Shown piece by piece: positions 40,658 to 49,086 of a stretch of 64,000 bases of DNA. The stretch is from Streptomyces collinus Tu 365. GTDB lineage: Bacteria; Actinomycetota; Actinomycetes; Streptomycetales; Streptomycetaceae. The DNA is taken from the NCBI RefSeq assembly GCF_000444875.1, contig NC_021985.1, positions 3,791,535 to 3,855,534 on the forward strand, in the 5' to 3' direction. The notes beneath the pieces were generated by a model. It was not told the origin of the DNA. It did no database searches and saw only the letters and a list, made by a program, of their open reading frames with translations. Position 1 is the first letter of the stretch; each line of letters starts with the position of its first letter. Position numbers and translations under genes: made by a program.

Positions 40658-41689
40658 ATGACAGTTGACGCTCTGACGGATGTCGCCGGGCTGCGGGTGG
40701 GTCACGCCACCCGGACCGGGGAGGGCCGGCTCACCGGCACCACGGTGGTCCTCGCGCCGGAGGGCGGAGCCGTCGCCGCGGTGGACGTGCGCGGAGGCGG
40801 CCCCGGTACCAAGGAGACCGACGCCCTCGACCCGCGCAACGTGGTGCAGCGGGTGGACGCCGTCGTGCTGACCGGCGGCAGCGCCTACGGGCTCGACGCG
40901 GCGTCGGGCGTCATGGCCTGGCTGGAGGAGCGGGGGCGCGGGGTACGGGTCGGGCCGGGTCCGGCGCACGTCGTACCGGTGGTCCCGGCCGCGTGTGTCT
41001 TCGACCTGGGGCGCGGTGGGGACTTCCAGGCCCGGCCGGACGCGGCGACGGGACGCGCGGCGGTGGAGGACGCGGCGGCCGGCGCGCCGGGCGCGGCCGT
41101 GCCCGAGGGGTGCGTGGGCGCGGGCACGGGCGCGGTGGCGGGGCGGCTCAAGGGCGGGGTGGGGACCGCGAGCACGGTCCTCGGCTCGGGGATCACCGTG
41201 GCGGCCCTGGTGGTCGTGAACTCCGCGGGCGCGGTGGCCGACCCGCAGACGGGGGCGCTGTACGGGGAGTTCTTCCAGGGCCGGGTGGCCTACCCGGAGC
41301 GGGCCGTGCACGAGGCCGCGCGCCGGCGCCTCGACGAAGTGGCCTCCCGCACCCCGCTCCCGCCGCTGAACACGACGCTCGCGGTGGTGGCGACCGACGC
41401 CGACCTCACCAAGGCGCAGGCGCAGAAGACGGCGGGCACGGCGCACGACGGCATCGCACGCGCCGTACGGCCGGTGCACCTGCTGCACGACGGCGACACG
41501 GTGTTCGCGCTGGCGACGGGCGCGCGGCCGCTCGCCACCGCGGACCCGTCGGCGCTCAACGAGATCCTGGCGGCGGGCGCGGACCTGGTGACCCGGGCGA
41601 TCGTCCGTGCCGTGCGCGCCGCCGAGCCGGTCGAGGGGCCGGGCGGAGCGTGGCCGTCGTACCGGGAGCTGTACGGCGACGGCCGGTAG
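40658..41689 (+). CDS. P1-family (DmpA/NylC-like) N-terminal nucleophile peptidase
   Basis: 343-residue autoprocessing hydrolase of the DmpA/6-aminohexanoate-oligomer hydrolase family. The N-terminal DVAGLRVGHATR and LTGGSAYGLDAASGVMAWLEERGRG are characteristic. The self-cleavage site should be N238/T239 in PPLNTTLAVVATDADL, making Thr239 the nucleophile of the beta chain. Family members act as L-aminopeptidase D-Ala-esterases/amidases or nylon-oligomer hydrolases. ATG 40658 is chosen; a GTG at 40640 has GGGGG too close to serve as ribosome site. It overlaps no neighbour and ends before a hairpin. Confidence 0.9.
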   Translation: MTVDALTDVAGLRVGHATRTGEGRLTGTTVVLAPEGGAVAAVDVRGGGPGTKETDALDPRNVVQRVDAVVLTGGSAYGLDAASGVMAWLEERGRGVRVGPGPAHVVPVVPAACVFDLGRGGDFQARPDAATGRAAVEDAAAGAPGAAVPEGCVGAGTGAVAGRLKGGVGTASTVLGSGITVAALVVVNSAGAVADPQTGALYGEFFQGRVAYPERAVHEAARRRLDEVASRTPLPPLNTTLAVVATDADLTKAQAQKTAGTAHDGIARAVRPVHLLHDGDTVFALATGARPLATADPSALNEILAAGADLVTRAIVRAVRAAEPVEGPGGAWPSYRELYGDGR

Positions 41690-41745
41690 GCGCCCGGCAG
41701 GCACCCCGGGTGGCGGAAGCCGGGTGGTGAAAACCGGGTGGTGAA

Positions 41746-41763
41746 AGGACCCGAAGGGGTCCT
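41746..41763 (+). terminator. Small hairpin before the L,D-transpeptidase gene
   Basis: AGGACCC-GAAG-GGGTCCT, directly after three imperfect 14-bp GGGTGGTGAAAACC-type repeats (41708-41749). Probably terminates the peptidase transcript. Confidence 0.55.
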
Positions 41764-41888
41764 GATTGTCGCGGTTCTGTCACGCAACGGCGTTCTCGGG
41801 CCCGAGGTGGAACCTTCCCCCGGGCCGTGTCCCTCTCTTCCCACGCACTGGAGCGGATCACCCACCTCACACGAACCTGGAGCAGCCC

Positions 41889-43109
41889 GTGACTACGCCG
41901 GACCTCGCAGCGCGGCGCGCACTGCTGGCCTGTGCCGCCCTGATGGCCGGCAGCCTGACCCTCACCGCCTGCGGCGGCGACGCCAACGCGACCGACGACA
42001 ACGGCAAGGGCGGCGGCAAGTCGTCGCAGACGTCGGCGGCCACGATCACGATCTCGGCGAAGGACGGGGCGACGAACGCGTCCATCAACGCGACCGGCGT
42101 GAAGGTCAGCGGCGGGAAGCTGACGGACGTGAAGATGACCGTGGCGGGATCCGGGCAGGCGGTGCCGGGGGCGATATCGGCCGACGGCGGCAGCTGGAAG
42201 CCGAAGGCGCAGCTGGAGCGCGGGACCAAGTACGAGATCGACGCGACCGCGAAGGACGCCACCGGGCACACCGCGGCGGCCAACTCCATCTTCACCACCG
42301 TCACCACGGCGAACAGCTTCATCGGCACCTACACCCCGGACAACGGCACCACGGTCGGCGTGGGCATGCCGGTGTCGTTCACCTTCGACAAGTCCATCAC
42401 CGACAAGAAGGCCGTGCAGTCGCACATCACGGTCGGCACCAGCAGCGGCCAGCAGGTCGTCGGGCACTGGTTCGGGGACCGGCGGCTGGACTTCCGGCCG
42501 CAGGAGTACTGGAAGGCCGGCTCCAAGGTCACGATGAGGATCGACCTGGACGGCGTGCGGGGTGCGAGCGGCGTCTACGGGGTGCAGAAGAAGACGGTGT
42601 CCTTCACGGTCGGGCGCGCGCAGGTGTCCACGGTCGACGCCCGCACGCAGACCATGACGGTGGTGCGCGACGGCAGGACGCTCAAGACGGTGCCGATCTC
42701 CGCGGGCAGCCCGCAGCACACCACGTACAACGGGCAGATGGTGATCTCCGAGAAGTTCACGCAGACCCGGATGAACGGCTCGACGGTCGGCTTCGGCGGG
42801 GAGTACGACATCTCGGACGTGCCGCACGCGATGCGCCTGACCTCGTCCGGCACCTTCATCCACGGCAACTACTGGTACAACAAGGGCAACCCGCCCTTCG
42901 GCCGGGAGGGCACCAGCCACGGCTGCGTGGGCCTGGCGGACGTGCAGGGCGCGCAGGGCGCCACGACGGCCAAGTGGTTCTACGACAACTCGCTCATCGG
43001 GGACGTCGTGATCGTGAAGAACTCCCCGGACAAGACGGTCTCGCCGGACAACGGGCTCAACGGCTGGAACATGGCGTGGAGCGCCTGGACCGCGGGAAGC
43101 GCCGTCTGA
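41889..43109 (+). CDS. L,D-transpeptidase lipoprotein
   Basis: 406-residue secreted lipoprotein that makes 3-3 peptidoglycan cross-links. The signal peptide ends in lipobox LTAC28. Two Ig-like domains (about residues 45-240) with repeated NxTxVxVGxPVS-type strands precede a YkuD catalytic domain. Its motif runs from the HGNYWYNKGNPPFGREGTSHGC region to C346 in SHGCVGL, and the C-terminal tail WNMAWSAWTAG is the conserved cap. GTG 41889 has GGAG 6 bases upstream. The domain order matches mycobacterial LdtMt2-type enzymes. Confidence 0.95.
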   Translation: MTTPDLAARRALLACAALMAGSLTLTACGGDANATDDNGKGGGKSSQTSAATITISAKDGATNASINATGVKVSGGKLTDVKMTVAGSGQAVPGAISADGGSWKPKAQLERGTKYEIDATAKDATGHTAAANSIFTTVTTANSFIGTYTPDNGTTVGVGMPVSFTFDKSITDKKAVQSHITVGTSSGQQVVGHWFGDRRLDFRPQEYWKAGSKVTMRIDLDGVRGASGVYGVQKKTVSFTVGRAQVSTVDARTQTMTVVRDGRTLKTVPISAGSPQHTTYNGQMVISEKFTQTRMNGSTVGFGGEYDISDVPHAMRLTSSGTFIHGNYWYNKGNPPFGREGTSHGCVGLADVQGAQGATTAKWFYDNSLIGDVVIVKNSPDKTVSPDNGLNGWNMAWSAWTAGSAV

Positions 43110-43131
43110 CCGGCGGGTTTTGACGGTACGT

Positions 43132-43170
43132 GGGGCCGCGCGGGAACTTCTCGCGCGGCCCCCGCGTTTT
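43132..43170 (+). terminator. Terminator after the L,D-transpeptidase gene
   Basis: 11-bp stem GGGGCCGCGCG / CGCGCGGCCCC with a 9-base loop, followed by TTTT at 43167-43170. Confidence 0.85.
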
Positions 43171-43266
43171 CCGGGCATACGTTTTCTCGGTTCGGGGACA
43201 TGATGTCCGACCGAGGGGCTACGGTATGCACCCACCAGGTGACATGCAGCAACGCCGGGAGAAGCC

Positions 43267-44013
43267 TTGAGCGTTCCGTACGAGACGGCAGCGTACGAAC
43301 CAGCCGAGTCGCCGGAGTCTCCGGAGGAGCATCTCGCGCGGCTTCTCGGCCGTGCCCTGAACTCCTTCGAGCTCCCCGACGAGGTGATACGGCGGCTCGA
43401 CTGCGCGCTGGCGCACGACGGCTGCCTGCTCTCCGCCCATCACAGCGCGGGCCTGCACCGCGAGACGTACCGGCACACCTGGCTGCTGGCGGACGGCTCG
43501 CCGGTGACCCTCTGGGAGCTGGTGCACAACACCGCCCCGGGCGGCGACGCGCAGCACGAGGTGTACGTGGACGAGGAGGAGCTGCACGCGGCCACCTCCC
43601 GGCTCCCGTTGCCGCCGGAGGCGCCGGACTTCGAGCTGCCCGCGCTGACGCAGCTCTGGGCGGTCCCCGAGCCCCGGCACGTCTTCGCGCCGGACGACTC
43701 CGCCGACCACGCCCGCCGGTTGCTGCGCCGGGCGGAGAACCCCGACCGGCCGGGCGCGGAGACGGCGGCGCTGCTGGCGACGGCGGCCGCCCACCAGATC
43801 ACCCAGGCGTTCGGCCGGTCCGGGCGGTCCGCCCGCGCCGGGCTGAGCTTCGCGCTGTACGAGCACGCGTTCCTGCTGCCCGACGGCCGGGAGATCTCGC
43901 TGTGGGAGGTCGAGCACACGGCGACCCCGGACGGACGGCACATGTGCGAGGTCTACGCGACGGAGGACGCGGCCCGGGAGGCCATGGACCGGCGCGCGGC
44001 CCGGCGGTCCTAG
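43267..44013 (+). CDS. Conserved hypothetical protein with an internal duplication (DUF6227-like)
   Basis: 248-residue soluble protein without known catalytic motif. Two copies of one unit are visible: residues about 55-110 (YRHTWLLADGSPVTLWELVHNTAPGGDAQHEVYVDEEEL) and about 195-240 (YEHAFLLPDGREISLWEVEHTATPDGRHMCEVYATED). Shared skeleton: H-x2-LL-x-DG-x4-LWE-x2-H-x3-P-x-G-x4-EVY-x2-E. I recall this only as a Streptomyces DUF. TTG 43267 has GGGAG 5 bases upstream and overlaps the TGA of a short upstream frame. Three consecutive DNA features (terminator before, minisatellite after) isolate it as a single gene. Confidence 0.8.
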   Translation: MSVPYETAAYEPAESPESPEEHLARLLGRALNSFELPDEVIRRLDCALAHDGCLLSAHHSAGLHRETYRHTWLLADGSPVTLWELVHNTAPGGDAQHEVYVDEEELHAATSRLPLPPEAPDFELPALTQLWAVPEPRHVFAPDDSADHARRLLRRAENPDRPGAETAALLATAAAHQITQAFGRSGRSARAGLSFALYEHAFLLPDGREISLWEVEHTATPDGRHMCEVYATEDAAREAMDRRAARRS

Positions 44014-44017
44014 CGGG

Positions 44018-44220
44018 CAGTCGGCGGACGGAGCCGGGGCGGGTCCTCGACGGACCACCCGATCAGCGGACGGAGCCGGAGCCGGGGCTCAATGGGCCGC
44101 CAGATCAGCGGACGGGAGCCAGGGCCGGAACTCGACGGACCACCCGATCAGCGGACGGGAGTCAGGGCCGGGGTTCAACGGGCCGTCCGATCGGCGGTCG
44201 TGCGGTCGGCGGCCGCCCGA
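44018..44220. repeat. 43-bp minisatellite
   Basis: About 4.6 tandem units beginning near 44018, 44061, 44103, 44146 and 44189 (42-43 bp period), core GATCAGCGGACGGGAGCC followed by GGGCC and ACGGACCACCC. It lies directly between the stops of two converging genes. No evidence of translation. Confidence 0.85.
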
Positions 44221-44475
44221 TCAGCGGTCGCCGAGTCGGCGTATCAGGCCCGCGAAGGCGTCCTGTTCGGCCGGGGTCAGCTCGACCGACTCGCGCGCGG
44301 GACCGGCCTTGGGCTGTTCCGGCAGAGCCGGCAGCACGGCCGCGGCCCGCCATTCGGCGACGGCCTCGACGCGGGCACGGCGCAGCAGGCGCATCACCAC
44401 GACGGCCCAGGCCAGCCCGGCCACGGTGAGCGCGGCCAGGCCGATCAGCTGAAGAGTCGAGACGTGCTCAGGCAT
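44221..44475 (-). CDS. Small membrane protein, 84 residues
   Basis: N-terminal membrane helix TLQLIGLAALTVAGLAWAVVVMRLL (residues about 6-30), then an Arg/Ala-rich cytoplasmic helix RRARVEAVAEWRAAAVLPALP and a C-terminal amphipathic helix ELTPAEQDAFAGLIRRLGDR. No family recognised. Its stop lies in the last partial unit of the 43-bp minisatellite, so its C-terminus borders repeat DNA. It precedes the fructose operon terminus, convergent with the duplicated-domain gene. Start ATG 44475 has no strong Shine-Dalgarno. Confidence 0.68.
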   Translation of the reverse strand: MPEHVSTLQLIGLAALTVAGLAWAVVVMRLLRRARVEAVAEWRAAAVLPALPEQPKAGPARESVELTPAEQDAFAGLIRRLGDR

Positions 44476-44585
44476 ACGCCCCAGTACACACCACGGTCCG
44501 GGACTTTGGTCCCGGACCGTGACGTATCTCGCAGGTGCCGTGAACAACTCACAGTGCGCCAAAGGGACAAGGGGCGGCGGTGCCG

Positions 44586-46799
44586 TCAGGCGGCCACCGT
44601 GTGCTCGGCCTCCCGCGCCGCCGTGGCCGGGCCCGCGGCGGGGTCGGTGCCGGCGGCCGCGGCCTCGGGGGCCTGCTTGCGCATGCCCTTGAGGACGACG
44701 ACCAGGGCGGTGGTGACGCACACGCCCGCCGCGATGGCGATCAGGTAGAAGAACGGGTTGCCGATCAGCGGGACCACGAAGATGCCGCCGTGCGGGGCGC
44801 GCAGGGTGGCGCCGAAGGTCATCGACAGGGCGCCGGTGAGGGCACCGCCCACCATCGCGGACGGGATGACCCGCAGCGGGTCGGCGGCGGCGAACGGGAT
44901 GGCGCCCTCGGAGATGAAGGAGGCGCCCAGCACCCAGGCGGCCTTGCCGTTCTCGCGCTCGGTCTGGGTGAAGAGCCGGCCGCGGACGGTCGTGGCCAGG
45001 GCCATCGCCAGCGGCGGGACCATGCCCGCCGCCATCACCGCGGCCATGATCTTCATCGCGGAGTCGCTCGGGCTGGCGACCGCGATGCCGGCGGTGGCGA
45101 AGGTGTAGGCCACCTTGTTCACCGGACCGCCGAGGTCGAAGCACATCATCAGGCCGAGCAGCGCGCCGAGCAGGATCGCGTTGGTGCCGGTGAGGCCGTT
45201 CAGCCAGTCGGTCATGCCCTTCTGGGCGGACGCGATGGGCTTGCCGATGACGACGAACATCAGGAACCCGACGATCGCCGAGGAGATCAACGGGATCACC
45301 ACCACCGGCATGATGCCGCGCAGGGCCGCCGGGATGCGCACCCTCTGGATCGCCATCACCACCCCACCGGCGACCAGACCGGCCACCAGACCGCCCAGGA
45401 ACCCGGCGTTGATGGTCAGGGCGATCGCACCGCCGACGAAGCCGGGGACGAGTCCGGGGCGGTCGGCCATGCCGTAGGCGATGTACCCGGCCAGGACCGG
45501 GACCAGGAACCCGAAGGACACCACACCGATCTGGAACAGCAGCGCGCCCCAGCTGTCGGCCTGGGTCCACAGGAAGTGGTCCATCACCGAGGGTGCCTTG
45601 TTGACGGTGTAGCCGCCGATCGCGAAGCCGAGGGCGATCAGCAGACCGCCGGCGGCGACGAACGGCACCATGTAACTCACACCGCTCATGAGCCACTTGC
45701 GCAGTTTGGTGCCGTAGCCCTCGGTGGAGTCACCGGCCCGCTCCACGGGGGTGGCGGGTGCCGCGCCCGAGGTGGCCTCGCCGCGCTCGGCCTTGCCGCG
45801 CACCTCGCCGATCAGCTCGGCGGCGCGGTTGATCCCCGCCTTCACCCCGACGTCGACCGTCGGCTTGCCCGCGAAGCGGTCCTTGTCGCGTACGGGGACG
45901 TCGTGCGCGAAGATCACGCCGTCGGCCGCAGCGATCACCGCGGGGTCGAGCCGGGTGAAGCCGGCCGAGCCCTGTGTCTCGACGAGGACCTCGACGCCGG
46001 CCTCGCGGCCCGCGTTCTCCAGGGACTCGGCCGCCATGTAGGTGTGGGCGATACCGGTCGGGCAGGAAGTGACGGCGACGACCCGGAACGGCCGCTCACC
46101 GGCACCGGCACCGGACCCGCCGGCCGGGCCCTCGGCGGCACCGGCCCCGGTGCGCTCCGTGGCACCCGCCGTGGCGTCAGCGGTCTGGGCGGCCGCCGCC
46201 GGACCAGCCGGAGCCGGTACGGCCGCGGGTGCCGCTGTCGGTGTCGGTGCCGGTGCGGCCGTGTCCTGCGCGGTGCTGCCCGCCGCGGCGTCGGCGGAGG
46301 CCGCCCCCGACGCCGCGGCGGTGTCTTCTGCGGCGCCCGGGGCCGTGGCGGCGGGCGCGTCCTCCCCGCGGATCAGCGCGGCCGCGGTCCGTGCGTCCCC
46401 CGCCGACCGCAGCGCGTCCGTGAACTCGGTGTTCATCAGCTGCCGGGCCAGCGAGGAGAGGATCGTCAGATGCGCGTCGTCGGCGCCGGCCGGAGCCGCG
46501 ATCAGGAAGATCAGGTCGGCCGGGCCGTCGGGAGCGCCGAAGTCGATCCCGGCGGAGCTGCGGCCGAAGCCGAGCGTCGGCTCGGTGACGTGGGCGCTGC
46601 GGCAGTGCGGGATGCCGATGCCGCCGTCCAGGCCGGTCGGCATCTGAGCCTCGCGGGCGGCGACGTCGGCGAGGAAGCCCTCCAGGTCGGTCACCCGGCC
46701 CAGGCTCACCATGCGCTCGGCGAGGGCACGCGCCGCCGCTTCCTTGGTGTCGGCGGACAGGTCGAGATCGACCAGGTCCGCGGTGATCATGTCGCTCAT
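44586..46799 (-). CDS. fruA: Fructose-specific PTS enzyme IIABC
   Basis: Fructose uptake permease, 737 residues from ATG 46799 (AGGAG 6 bases upstream). IIA domain (1-150) has the phospho-His in GIGIPHCR. An Ala/Pro-rich linker spans about 150-235. IIB (about 236-335) has the phospho-Cys in VTSCPTGIAHTYMAA. IIC (about 360-680) has 8-10 helices and GGPVNKVAYTFA. The same frame is open upstream to ATG 47195, which overlaps the fruK stop (ATGA) and would add 132 Gly/Pro/Ala-rich residues encoded by a 21-bp repeat. I favour 46799 because of its ribosome site. Confidence 0.93.
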   Translation of the reverse strand: MSDMITADLVDLDLSADTKEAAARALAERMVSLGRVTDLEGFLADVAAREAQMPTGLDGGIGIPHCRSAHVTEPTLGFGRSSAGIDFGAPDGPADLIFLIAAPAGADDAHLTILSSLARQLMNTEFTDALRSAGDARTAAALIRGEDAPAATAPGAAEDTAAASGAASADAAAGSTAQDTAAPAPTPTAAPAAVPAPAGPAAAAQTADATAGATERTGAGAAEGPAGGSGAGAGERPFRVVAVTSCPTGIAHTYMAAESLENAGREAGVEVLVETQGSAGFTRLDPAVIAAADGVIFAHDVPVRDKDRFAGKPTVDVGVKAGINRAAELIGEVRGKAERGEATSGAAPATPVERAGDSTEGYGTKLRKWLMSGVSYMVPFVAAGGLLIALGFAIGGYTVNKAPSVMDHFLWTQADSWGALLFQIGVVSFGFLVPVLAGYIAYGMADRPGLVPGFVGGAIALTINAGFLGGLVAGLVAGGVVMAIQRVRIPAALRGIMPVVVIPLISSAIVGFLMFVVIGKPIASAQKGMTDWLNGLTGTNAILLGALLGLMMCFDLGGPVNKVAYTFATAGIAVASPSDSAMKIMAAVMAAGMVPPLAMALATTVRGRLFTQTERENGKAAWVLGASFISEGAIPFAAADPLRVIPSAMVGGALTGALSMTFGATLRAPHGGIFVVPLIGNPFFYLIAIAAGVCVTTALVVVLKGMRKQAPEAAAAGTDPAAGPATAAREAEHTVAA

Positions 46800-46886
46800 C
46801 GCGGGCTCCTCTGCACGCGTATCGCCCGGGGGGGTGAGGTGGGCGGGGGTGGGGACGGGGATGCTGCGGGGACGGACGGCGGGCCC

Positions 46887-47096
46887 GGGTCCGGCGGAGA
46901 CGGGGCCGGGTCCGGCGGAGACGGAGCCTGACCCGGCGGAGGCGAGGCCGGGTCCGGCGGAGACGGGTCCTGGCCCAGCGGAGGCGGATCCGGGTCCGAT
47001 GGAGGCGGGGCCGATTCCGGCGGAGGCGAGGCCGGGTCCGGCGGAGACAGGTCCTGGCCCAGCGGGGGCGAGGCCGGGTCCGGTGGAGGCGAGGTC
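46887..47096. repeat. Ten 21-bp tandem repeats between fruK and fruA
   Basis: Ten units of exactly 21 bp without indels (consensus GGGTCCGGCGGAGACGGGGCC). The frame of the fruA extension stays open throughout; on the minus strand units read as Gly-Pro-Val/Leu-Ser/Ala-Ala-Gly-Pro. The gap 46800-47191 holds nothing else. Confidence 0.88.
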
Positions 47097-47191
47097 GGGG
47101 AGTCCTCGCCTTTCGGGGGCGGTTGGTCCGAGCGGGTCCACGAAGCCGAGCGGAGCCCCGTGTCCGGTCAGGCCCGGTGCGGCCCCGGCGT

Positions 47192-48139
47192 TCATGACAC
47201 CGGCTCCGTCAGCTCGCGGTCCATCGGGATGTCGTCCGTGACAGTGACCGCGGCCGGGTCCAGGTCGGCCGGGGTGGGCATCACGCTCCCGGGGAGCCGG
47301 ACGGCGGCGGCGCCGTGGGCGACGGCGGAGGCCAGGGCCTCAGGGCCGCTGCCGCCGGCGACCAGGAAGCCGGCGAGGGAGGAGTCGCCCGCGCCCACGT
47401 TGCTGCGTACGTCGTCCACGCGGGCGCTGCCGAACCAGGTACCGGCGCCGTCCACGAGCAACTGCCCGTCGGCACCCAGGCTCGCGAGCACGGCCCGCGC
47501 ACCCATGCCGCGCAGTTCCTCGGCCGCCTTCACCGCGTCGCCCACGGTCGCCAGGGGGCGCCCGACCGCTTCCGCGAGTTCCGCGGCGTTGGGCTTCACC
47601 ACGTCCGGCCGCGCGCGCAGCGCTTCGAGCAGCGCGCGCCCCGAGGTGTCCAGGGCGATGCGGACGCCCGCCGCGTGCGCCCGGACGACGAGATCGGCGT
47701 ACCAGGAGGGGGCGAGCCCGCGGGGCAGGCTCCCGCAGCAGGCGATCCAGCCGGCGCCCGGGGACTGCGCGCGGACGGTGTCCAGAAGGAGTTCCTGCTC
47801 GGCGGGCAACAGCTCGGGACCCGGGGCGTTGATCTTCGTCAGCACCCCGTCCACCTCGGCGAGCGCGATGTTGGACCGGGTGGTCCCGGCGATCGCCACC
47901 GGTGCGACCTCGATGCCCTGGGCGTCGAGCAGTTCGGCGACGAGGGCTCCCGCCGCGCCGCCCAGCGGCAGCACCGCGACCGTGCGCCGGCCGGCGGCCG
48001 CGACGGCGCGCGAGACGTTCACGCCCTTGCCGCCCGGGTCGGTGCGCTCGGTCTCGGCGCGGATGACCTCGCCCCGCTCCAGGGCGTGGACCTCGTAGGT
48101 GCGGTCGAGGGAGGGGTTGGGGGTGACGGTGAGAATCAT
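47192..48139 (-). CDS. fruK: 1-phosphofructokinase
   Basis: 315-residue PfkB-family kinase converting fructose-1-phosphate from FruA into fructose-1,6-bisphosphate. N-terminal MILTVTPNPSLDRTYEV, substrate-site GGKGVNVSRA, and C-terminal ATP/anion-hole motif VGAGDSSLAGFL with the catalytic Asp are present. The ATG overlaps the fruR stop (ATGA), and its stop overlaps an ATG in the fruA frame. Order fruR-fruK-fruA as I remember for SCO3198-SCO3196. Confidence 0.95.
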   Translation of the reverse strand: MILTVTPNPSLDRTYEVHALERGEVIRAETERTDPGGKGVNVSRAVAAAGRRTVAVLPLGGAAGALVAELLDAQGIEVAPVAIAGTTRSNIALAEVDGVLTKINAPGPELLPAEQELLLDTVRAQSPGAGWIACCGSLPRGLAPSWYADLVVRAHAAGVRIALDTSGRALLEALRARPDVVKPNAAELAEAVGRPLATVGDAVKAAEELRGMGARAVLASLGADGQLLVDGAGTWFGSARVDDVRSNVGAGDSSLAGFLVAGGSGPEALASAVAHGAAAVRLPGSVMPTPADLDPAAVTVTDDIPMDRELTEPVS

Positions 48140-48897
48140 GCGCGCACCACTTCCGTGCCGCCGCGCTCGATGGCGGCGCTGTCCTCGGGGCTCAGCCTGT
48201 TGTCGGTGATCAGCAGGTCCACGTCGTTCAGGCCGCCGAAGCGGGCGAAGTGCTCCTGGCCGTGCTTGGCGGAGTCGGCGAGCAGCACGACACGGCGGGC
48301 GGCGGTGACGGCCGCGCGCTTGACCGCCGCCTCGGCGAGGTCGGGGGTGGTCAGACCGTGCTCCACGGAGAAGCCGTTGGCGGCGACGAACGCGACGTCG
48401 GCGCGGATCTCGGCGTAGGCGCGCAGCGCCCAGGCGTCGACGGCGGCGCGCGTACGGTGCCGTACCCGGCCGCCGACCAGGTGGAGCTGGATGCCCGGGT
48501 GGTCGGCGAGGCGGGCCGCGATCGGCAGGCTGTGGGTGACGACGGTGAGGGATGCCTCCAGCGGGATGGCCGCGGCCAGGCGGGCCACGGTCGTACCGGC
48601 GTCGAGGACCAGGGTGCCCTCGACGGGCAGTTCGGCGAGGGCCGCCTTGGCTATGCGGTCCTTCTCGTCGGCGGCGGTGGACTCGCGTTCGGCGAGGTCG
48701 GGCTCGAAGTCGAGGCGTCCGGCCGGGATGGCGCCCCCGTGCACCCGGCGCACCAGGCCGGCGCGGTCGAGGGCCTTCAGGTCGCGGCGGATCGTCTCCG
48801 CCGTCACCTGGAACTCCTCGGCCAGCGACAGCACGTCCACCCGGCCGCCGTCCCGGGCGATCCGGAGGATCTCCTGCTGCCGCTCCGGTGCGTACAT
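48136..48897 (-). CDS. fruR: DeoR-family repressor of the fructose operon
   Basis: 253-residue DeoR-type regulator. HTH near the N-terminus (MYAPERQQEILRIARDGGRVDVLSLAEEFQVTAETIRRDL, residues 1-40). The sugar-phosphate-sensing DeoRC domain has VLDAGTTVARLAAAIP and FVAANGFSVEHGLTTPD. ATG 48897 is preceded by GGAGG at 8 bases; an ATG at 48918 is upstream in frame. It controls its own operon, fructose-1-phosphate being the likely inducer by family analogy. Confidence 0.93.
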   Translation of the reverse strand: MYAPERQQEILRIARDGGRVDVLSLAEEFQVTAETIRRDLKALDRAGLVRRVHGGAIPAGRLDFEPDLAERESTAADEKDRIAKAALAELPVEGTLVLDAGTTVARLAAAIPLEASLTVVTHSLPIAARLADHPGIQLHLVGGRVRHRTRAAVDAWALRAYAEIRADVAFVAANGFSVEHGLTTPDLAEAAVKRAAVTAARRVVLLADSAKHGQEHFARFGGLNDVDLLITDNRLSPEDSAAIERGGTEVVRA

Positions 48898-48942
48898 GTC
48901 TGTTCGCCTCCGAGTCATGCCCGAACGTGTGGTTTCGATTCG

Positions 48943-48997
48943 AGGCTACGCCCGGATTTTCGGAAAGTAAACAGGTTCGGATTTGAATCGGGCATGA
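48943..48997 (-). promoter_or_regulatory. fruRKA promoter and putative FruR sites
   Basis: -35 TTTACT (minus strand, 48966-48971), 17-bp spacer and -10 TAGCCT (48943-48948). Flanking it, TCATGCCCGA occurs at 48915-48924 and in inverted orientation at 48988-48997, plus GATTCGAG/TTGAATC motifs near both, candidates for FruR half-sites. Confidence 0.65.
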
Positions 48998-49039
48998 ACG
49001 GACTTTCGGGCCTGTCCGTGTGTCCGGCCGCACGACGAA

Positions 49040-49068
49040 GGGCCCGGCACCTGTGCGGTGCCGGGCCC
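49040..49068 (-). terminator. Terminator of the DHA2 exporter gene
   Basis: 12-bp perfect stem GGGCCCGGCACC / GGTGCCGGGCCC with a 5-base loop, 19 bases after the stop at 49087. Confidence 0.85.
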
Positions 49069-49086
49069 CCGTCCTGCCAGCCGGTC

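Noticed and set aside
41690..41888. ydaO-type c-di-AMP riboswitch upstream of the L,D-transpeptidase gene
   Set aside because: I see only a small hairpin and 14-bp repeats, not the long conserved ydaO core.
43226..43269. Leader peptide upstream of the duplicated-domain gene
   Set aside because: The 14-codon frame would start at the -10 box itself (TACGGT 43220-43225), so it is unlikely to be in the transcript; only the TTGA overlap is notable.
44018..44220. Possible CRISPR array
   Set aside because: Units are near-identical along their whole 43 bp with no variable spacers and no cas genes nearby, so it is a minisatellite.
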